A stretch of 64,000 nucleotides of DNA, taken from the NCBI GenBank assembly GCA_000181795.3, contig CM012955.1, positions 4,150,637-4,214,636 on the forward strand, written 5' to 3'. A program made the position numbers and the translations under genes. Shown in pieces: positions 58,601-64,000 of this stretch. This DNA comes from Trichinella spiralis. Its lineage: Eukaryota > Nematoda > Enoplea > Trichinellida > Trichinellidae. Within the stretch, counting starts at the first letter, position 1, and each line of letters starts with the position of its first letter. The notes under the pieces are model-generated. The model saw only the letters and a list, made by a program, of their open reading frames with translations. It had not been told where the DNA came from and made no database searches.

Positions 58601-59843
58601 TGGGTCTGCCACAAAGAGCCGTTTCCACAAGTTTCGGTTGTCGCGTTAACGTCGCTATTTGCATGCAGGTTGAGCATTTTTAAGAAGCAGTTATTTGTTT
58701 ATTTTGCTTGTTTTTTTATTGATTTGCTTTTTAATTCAACGTATGTATGTGTATTTTTTATATATATATAATGACAGGGTGCTTCGAGTCCAGATCCTTC
58801 GACAGTCTACGTTGACATGAAAGCGCTTCGCAACGACCGTGTTACTTTGGTGGAAAAAGGTTCCCCGCACAGTTTGCCCGTGATGGAATCGGGAAAGGTG
58901 GGTGATTGAGAAATTTTTAATTATTACTTTCTATTTTTTTAAATGTTTTTGTAGCTTCTTCCCGGTGTCAAAGTTGTCATTGCCAATCCGGACACTTGTG
59001 GGCAGTTGGCTGATTCTCATCTTGGAGAAGTAATTTATTCAACTATCCGGGCGGGAGAGGGTGTAATTTTGTTCGTTTTCAATTGTGAATCGAATTTCAG
59101 ATATGGGTGCAAAGCATGCACAACGCATCCGGCTATTTTACCATACACGGCGAAGAATCGTCAATTCACAACAGCCACTTTAACGCGCATCTTTCGACAG
59201 GCGACACGTTGTCCAATTTTGCAAGAACTGGCTATGTGGGCTTTTTGAGAAGAACGCAGGCTGTCACTGCTGACGGAGGCAAGTCGAATGTTTTATTGAG
59301 AATAAATGTGTAAAATTGTGATTGTAATTTTTTTTTCTTCATGATCTTATTAGATCCTCACGATGCGGTTTTTGTTATTGGTGCTTTGGACGAAACGATG
59401 ATGCTTCGCGGCATGCGCTACCATCCTATAGACATTGAAACGTCCATTCTCAGGGCAAACAGAAAAATTACAGAATGGTAATAAATGTTCTAATAAGTAG
59501 TCTTTTTTTGCTTTATCTTTGTTTTTTTTAATGATAATTACGAATATTGTAAAAATTGACTATTGTTGTTTTGTCTGTCACTCACGTTAGCGCTGTATTT
59601 ACGTGGACCAATTTGCTCGTGGTCGTGGCGGAGCTCGAAGGTTCAGAGAACGAAGCGCTGAATGTGGTGCCTTTGATCACGTCGACAGTTTTGGAAGAGC
59701 ATTATCTCATTGTCGGGGTAGTTGTGATTGTCGATCCCGGTGCTATTCCAATCAATTCACGCGGCGAAAAGCAACGCATGCACTTGCGTGATTCGTTTCT
59801 CCACGACCAGCTGGATCCAATATACGTCGCCTACAACATGTAA
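48073..59843 (+). CDS. DIP2: DIP2 (disco-interacting protein 2)
   Basis: DIP2 proteins carry a DMAP1-binding domain and two tandem adenylate-forming (FAAL-like) domains; they act in axon patterning and in metabolism of selected diacylglycerols. The start is ATG at 48073: MASVDYSLLPREAREQLAQL, with DLTRKGYEKKK completing the DMAP1-binding region. A basic exon (RAQRRRHRRVTRDESRF, 48970-49048) and a Ser/Pro-rich linker follow. Domain 1 has VALVYPNNDPLGFMVAFYGC and YTTDKEGSVKGVSVSFASL. Domain 2 has FAPGIELICAFYGCLVV, RPPHPQNLQSTLPTVKMVVD, DFSVSTTGMLAGIKMSHLGI, DPYCGLGFVLWC, VRTCVIVAEERPRVQL, RAVSTSFGCRVNVAIC and GALDETMMLRGMRYHPIDIE. The terminus reads QLDPIYVAYNM-stop, identical to animal DIP2. 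More than 25 exons, each bounded by GT-AG. The longest intron (49049-51215) is 2.2 kb. Confidence 0.97.
50206..50451 (+). repeat. G-rich polypurine clusters with quadruplex pattern in a DIP2 intron
   Basis: Three G-rich blocks: 50216-50231, 50395-50414 (GGGAGGGGGAGGGGGAGGAG) and 50422-50451. The last two each contain four or more runs of three or more G separated by single bases, which satisfies the usual G-quadruplex pattern on the plus (transcribed-sense) strand. Confidence 0.7.
53191..53270 (+). repeat. compound (CATA)n-(TA)n-(TG)n microsatellite in a DIP2 intron
   Basis: CATA units run into TA units and then about 20 TG units with one phase slip (GG at about 53250). Confidence 0.9.
53484..53519 (+). 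repeat. (CTA)n trinucleotide repeat in a DIP2 intron
   Basis: About twelve CTA units, preceded by CTAGTCTAGTCTG and followed by CTGCTAGCAGCTGCAGCAGCAG, so the flanks are themselves partly self-complementary. Confidence 0.9.
55644..55677 (+). repeat. (TG)17 tract adjoining a DIP2 5' splice site
   Basis: The exon ends at 55640 (LPG, phase 1) and the 110-nt intron opens GTATGTGTGTG, so the TG repeat starts within the donor consensus. The intron's 3' end is a run of AAATTT units before the acceptor CAG at 55750. Confidence 0.85.
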
Positions 59844-59884
59844 AAAAAGAAGAATAGAAAAAACGATGCGTTTGTTGCTTGCTC

Positions 59885-59919
<35 letters not shown>

Positions 59920-60960
59920 CATTTTCATTGTCGGCTTAAGCCGACAGAAAGAACTTCTTACCTGCATTTTCTTTTCACAAGCTGTTGTTCATTTTGTCTC
60001 CTGTTTTCTTATTTTTCACATTTTCATTTTCTCTCTTTCATCATACGCTTTTTTAAGCGCATTCTTGTTCTTTTTTTTCTGAGCAAAAAAAGATGTTTAC
60101 CAAATAGGAAAGATTCTTCTTTTTTGTTTTTTTCTCATTTGATTTTTTCTACTTTTACTTCACTGATCTTTGCTATATTATTATCAATTATTATTATTAT
60201 TATCGTGTGCGCTGTTGCTTCATGTTTCGGCATTTCGTCAGCGGCGTTGTACACTACTTTTTGCTCACGACGTGTTCAGTCTGTTTGTTTGGTTTTGTTT
60301 GTTTATTCAATTTTCATTTTTTAAATGTGAATTTTCACGCGACGTTGTTTGGCCATCGTCGTCCGCTGTCGTCTGTGCTCGCAGCTGCCCTACTGTATGT
60401 ATTGGGATTTGATGTGCAAGTTTCAGTCATCGAGCTTATTTTCACTGACCAGCAAGTTGTTGACGGTAGAATTTTGCTTACCAACACAGTTGCGAGTAAA
60501 ATTTAAATAATCAACAACACGTATCGCTGCAGTATTAATGTTTGATTTGCAAAGTATTTTAATGTTCAATGTAAATGCATTTTTATTTGTTTTTCCATCA
60601 ACAAAGCATTTTTATTAAAATAAAAAATATATTCACAAGTAGAATTTAATAAAATCAACATACATAAATACATGCATGCATATATACATAGAAGAATTTC
60701 ACACACACACACGTGTAATAAAAATGAACAATTGTGATTATGGATGTTTAAAAAGAATTATTCGCGTAATCATTATTTTAAAATTATTGTAAATTTGAAA
60801 GAAAATTTTTCCAAATTGTGCATCACTATAATGACTTTCTTGATGAGAACGATTCTTTCTTTGGTCATGATTTTTTCTTACAACTGTTTATGATGTTCCA
60901 GTATCTGTAAAGTATATATTGATCAAATCAAGCAAATAAGTAAAATTGACAACATTATTT
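59844..60960. other. downstream of DIP2; no gene assigned
   Basis: T-rich sequence with a (CTG)n tract, an 18-bp palindrome and AATAAA-like sites near 60620-60650. A plus frame at about 60345-60503 follows a CTCGCAG acceptor-like site (AALLYVLGFDVQVSVIELIF), without family support. Confidence 0.5.
59887..59918 (+). repeat. (CTG)n repeat in the DIP2 3' untranslated region
   Basis: About ten CTG units starting 44 bases after the DIP2 stop codon. Read in transcript sense this is a CUG repeat. Confidence 0.85.
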
Positions 60961-62173
60961 CTACTTTGCAGAATGGATTTCACTTTTGTCCATTTTAGCT
61001 GCAGATTTTCGTCTCAAATTAATCTGCATTTTAAAAGGGACATTACGTTGTGCAGATGATCTTCTCAAGCCACTTTCTTGATTCCAAATAGCCTCTGCAG
61101 AGCTTAATTGATTTCGATCATTCAAATTGACGCTGTGATCATATTTCTTTAACGATTTTGCAGACTTTTTGTTTTTTTCATTGCTGAACAATGAAGATTT
61201 TTTATCATGTTAATTAGGCTATATATTCAGAAATAGAAAACTATTTTCATCATCATCATCATCATAATCGTCTCCCACTGGTACTTGGCAGCTGCTGTCT
61301 TTTAGATTGGAATTATTGAAAATCAGCCCGAAAAAATGCGAAATTGCGAAATCGACATCTCATAAAGACATACAAATGATTTGGCGTCATCTTTGCTTTT
61401 GAATTGTATTTTGATCTTTGATTTTTGTTTATCCCTATACTTTACTGTTGCTATCTTTTTCTTGTATTTCACACAAATAATCTGGCGCCAACTTATGAAA
61501 ACTGTCTTGTTGTAGTTATTATAAAACTGCATTCCCTTTGTATTCGACTCATATCAACGAGACTGTTTTTTTCGTTTGTAAAAAATAAGTGATCACCATA
61601 ACTACATACATTGGCAGCTTGGGCCAAGAAACATTTCATGGCCTGGAAATGATCGCTGAATAAATGCTTGTTGAACTTTTCAGCCACATCAAATTTAAAT
61701 TTTTCCAGGTCAATCATGAATCTGTGCACGATCCAATGTGGCAATTTGATATCTTCAATTATTGACGTTTTCAGCCTTTGACAACGTTCATGGCAAGCAA
61801 GTGCAGCAAGTTCAACTAAATTTTCATAAGTTAAAATTACCTGCCCATTAAATATATTTTTAAGATAGTCCAAATAAATAACAGTTTGGAAGGCAGAAGT
61901 ATTCATTAAAGGACACTTGATCAATGGATAATACAATGGCATGATTTTTAATGTGGGATCCTTTGAGTCGATTTGTTTTCTTATTGCACGATACATTTTT
62001 AACGGGCAATTACGTTTATCAACCGTGATAAAAATGCCGCTTTGGGAAAGACGCAGTTTAGCCAAGACTGCGGCGAGGAACACTTCTCCGGTAGTATTTA
62101 ACTCGATGGACAATTCAGTCAGCGTGATGCGGACGTAGACTTGAACCTTATTAATTTTCCGTTTAAAAAACAT
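60961..62173 (-). pseudogene. FERM-domain sequence with frame breaks, apparently intronless
   Basis: FERM proteins link membranes to the cytoskeleton. Starting at ATG 62173, one frame runs 226 codons without introns. The F1-like part (KVQVYVRITLTELSIELN) is followed by an F2-like helical part with VIYLDYLKNIFNGQVILTYE and NLVELAALACHERC, then YGDHLFFTNEKNSLVDM. Near 61560 the match moves one base back to ESNTKGMQFYNNYNKTVFIS and WRQIICVKYKKKIATVKY, a typical FERM-C strand pattern, with FKSKDDAKSF. Near 61335 it shifts again (NFAFFRAD continues the expected FERM-C helix end). A third open piece (60961-61191) is basic with RSSAQRNV. Two frameshifts plus stops argue for a pseudogene, perhaps a retrocopy; sequencing errors remain possible. 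Which FERM family was the parent is unclear. Confidence 0.6.
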
Positions 62174-64000
62174 ATCTGCCTATTTCTGTACTGACCAACA
62201 AACCAACTGAAACAATTCAATTGTTTATATGTTTGGCAAAGCTCCAATTAAATTTTCACCTCAAACAGAGGGCATTAAGTAAATAAAGAGCAATGAAAAA
62301 TCTACAGTAGCCATATTTATCAGCAGAAATGAATAAAATAAAAATTTGCATGCGAGGTCGTTTGCTTTATTGACATAAAGGAAATCATTTCACTTTGAGG
62401 CCGTCCGTGAATGGTAGCTCAGCGTTTTATTCGGAAAATCGAATGAAGACAACCATTGAAGACAAACACTATTTTTGCTTTTTATTCATTATTATTTTTT
62501 GGAATAATTTCTGAAAAATAATTTTTTAATCAACATTAAAACTGCATGAACATCAACAATGGGAACACAACGCATTTAGCAGTAAGTGATAGTTTTTTCA
62601 TTTTTAAGTCATAATCACTTAACAGCATACCTGAGAATCGATATTGAGTATAATTTCTCAATATATTTTCAGTGAAGAATTCTCAACATGAGATGATAGG
62701 TGACTTAATAAACGTACAATTTTAATTTTAAATTTCCGTACAATTAAGTTTGATTAAATACACCCTGTACGTATTGTTTATCTATTATTAAAACACGATC
62801 TTTCGAAAATCACCGTTGCAGTAGCGAACATGCACTTTTAATTGACCACAAGCAAGCTTTTGCCCGTAAATTGTTCACTTAAAATTAACTTCATTTCAGC
62901 TACTTGGTTTTCTGATTTAAGAAAATTTTCCAGAAATGCGTAGGTGTGTTTTGTCTATGTCAATTTTGTTTTATTATGGCGTTTTTTGTCAGATAGTTTA
63001 TATTTTGACTAGATTTTAAATGTCTAGGTCATTTTTGAATTTCCAAATAGTCCTTTCCTAATTGATAGAATTTAGCAGTGCATTTCTTCTGTTCATATTA
63101 TATCATAGCATGGGTAAGAATTTAGCGTCAGCCTAAAGTTCTAACGCACTAAAAATCGGATTCGAACGTTCACTATGCAAATGAGGATCGCCATAACGCT
63201 GCCTTATCAGCATGTTTGTTGGTATGGGTGCGTTTGTTTATTTAACTGACGTGGCAATTGGTAGCCTAATGCGAAACGTTCTCTGAGTTCATTACAACGT
63301 TAAGTAGCTGCTGAAGTTTGTTTCAGAATTACTGACAAGTATTCCACTTTTCTGCTTGTTAAAACTTTGCATACTCATTTTGTAAACAATTATTTTTAAT
63401 TAGATCGCACTTAATTATTATATTTGTTGTAAATCTTTTTTGTGATAAAGTGAGGACAGTTTTGATTTAATATCATTATTACAGGTTCAAAGAATGGAGC
63501 AAAGAACATGTGAAAACACGGACGGCACGAAGCAGAACAGTAGAAAACAAGAGGTGAATGTGATTTCTTGTGCATCTGTGAAGCAGGGCTAAGCATACTT
63601 CGAAAGGGTGAAGTTATTCCTTAGTTTAATGAAATTACCCCAGTTTGTAGTATGTAGTATATGAGTGAGATATTTTCCACTGTAAAACTGTTCTTTTTGA
63701 TTTTCATATTACGATTAGGTATGACTTCATCTTTAGAAAAATTGAAAATTAATTAACTCTATTTTCACTTTAAGTGATTTTTTCAAATTTCGCATCATCA
63801 GGGATATTTGGTTAATTACATTTTTTGTTTGATTAACTTTGTTTGTCAGCATACGCAGCCAATGTGCCTATAATTTAGTGAAAAGATTTTGCGATGAGTT
63901 CCATTTATGTAGGTAATTTTTAAATTTTTAAATATGAAATTCAGACATGCAAAGGCGTGTTTTGACTAAGTGAATTTTTCTTTGTTATGGCATTCTATCG
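62174..64000. other. no gene seen at the right end
   Basis: AT-rich DNA with small inverted repeats (62583-62684) and a diverged direct repeat (62931-62990 and 63945-64000). A tRNA T-arm-like GTTCGAATCC on the minus strand near 63160 has no matching stem or D-arm. Confidence 0.5.
62583..62684. repeat. cluster of short inverted repeats
   Basis: TAAGTGAT (62583-62590) is repeated inverted at 62614-62621. GAGAAT (62633-62638) pairs with ATTCTC (62679-62684), enclosing ATATTGAG (62641-62648) paired with CTCAATAT (62657-62664). The second set would form one nested hairpin. Confidence 0.6.

Noticed and set aside
59728-60324. 198-codon plus frame after DIP2 with an alanine run
   Set aside because: It starts within the last DIP2 exon in another frame, its Ala run is the CTG repeat read out of phase, and the rest is low-complexity T-rich sequence.
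63140-63185. tRNA-like T-arm (GTTCGAATCC on the minus strand)
   Set aside because: The bases before the loop do not pair with those after it, and no D-arm, anticodon stem or acceptor stem can be folded around it.

Overview
The window is AT-rich eukaryotic DNA carrying multi-exon protein genes. Introns run from tens of bases to about 2 kb, with GT donors and polypyrimidine-AG acceptors. The gene families (Dpr/ZIG-type two-Ig protein, dystrobrevin, DIP2, Atossa, SNRK, SPPL2, MFSD12, mitochondrial LeuRS) are metazoan. Compact exons, low GC and a possible spliced-leader acceptor suggest an ecdysozoan invertebrate, most likely a nematode. Nothing in the sequence fixes the species. All exon models were read by eye from frame continuity, splice signals and remembered family patterns; no alignment or search was run.

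Layout. 0-0.6 kb: possible transmembrane exon of a gene entering from the left. 1.5-4.1 kb (+): Atossa/FAM214. 4.7-7.4 kb (-): dystrobrevin, convergent with Atossa. 7.4-19.7 kb: gene-poor DNA with a few unassigned exon candidates (12.5, 14.2-14.5, 15.2-15.5, 15.8-16.2, 17.6 kb). 19.8-23.6 kb (+): secreted, probably GPI-anchored two-Ig protein of the Dpr/ZIG-8 type. 23.8-25.9 kb (-): MFSD12-like transporter whose 3' end lies 197 bp from the Ig gene. 27.9-30.9 kb (-): SPPL2-type intramembrane aspartyl protease. 31.5-33 kb: decayed gag-like retroelement between imperfect direct repeats. 34.8-37.5 kb (+): SNRK kinase. 38.8-43.3 kb (+): mitochondrial leucyl-tRNA synthetase. 44.9-47.0 kb: unidentified coding-like islands. 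48.1-59.8 kb (+): DIP2, the largest gene. 61.0-62.2 kb (-): frame-broken, apparently intronless FERM-domain sequence. 62.2-64 kb: no gene seen; small inverted repeats and a diverged direct repeat.

The genes do not form a pathway or operon. Several have nervous-system or membrane-trafficking relatives (dystrobrevin, Dpr/ZIG, DIP2), but clustering is not argued. I did not find a convincing undescribed system. The least explained parts are the coding-like islands at 14.2-17.9 kb and 44.9-46.9 kb, which match no family I recognise and would benefit most from transcript data.
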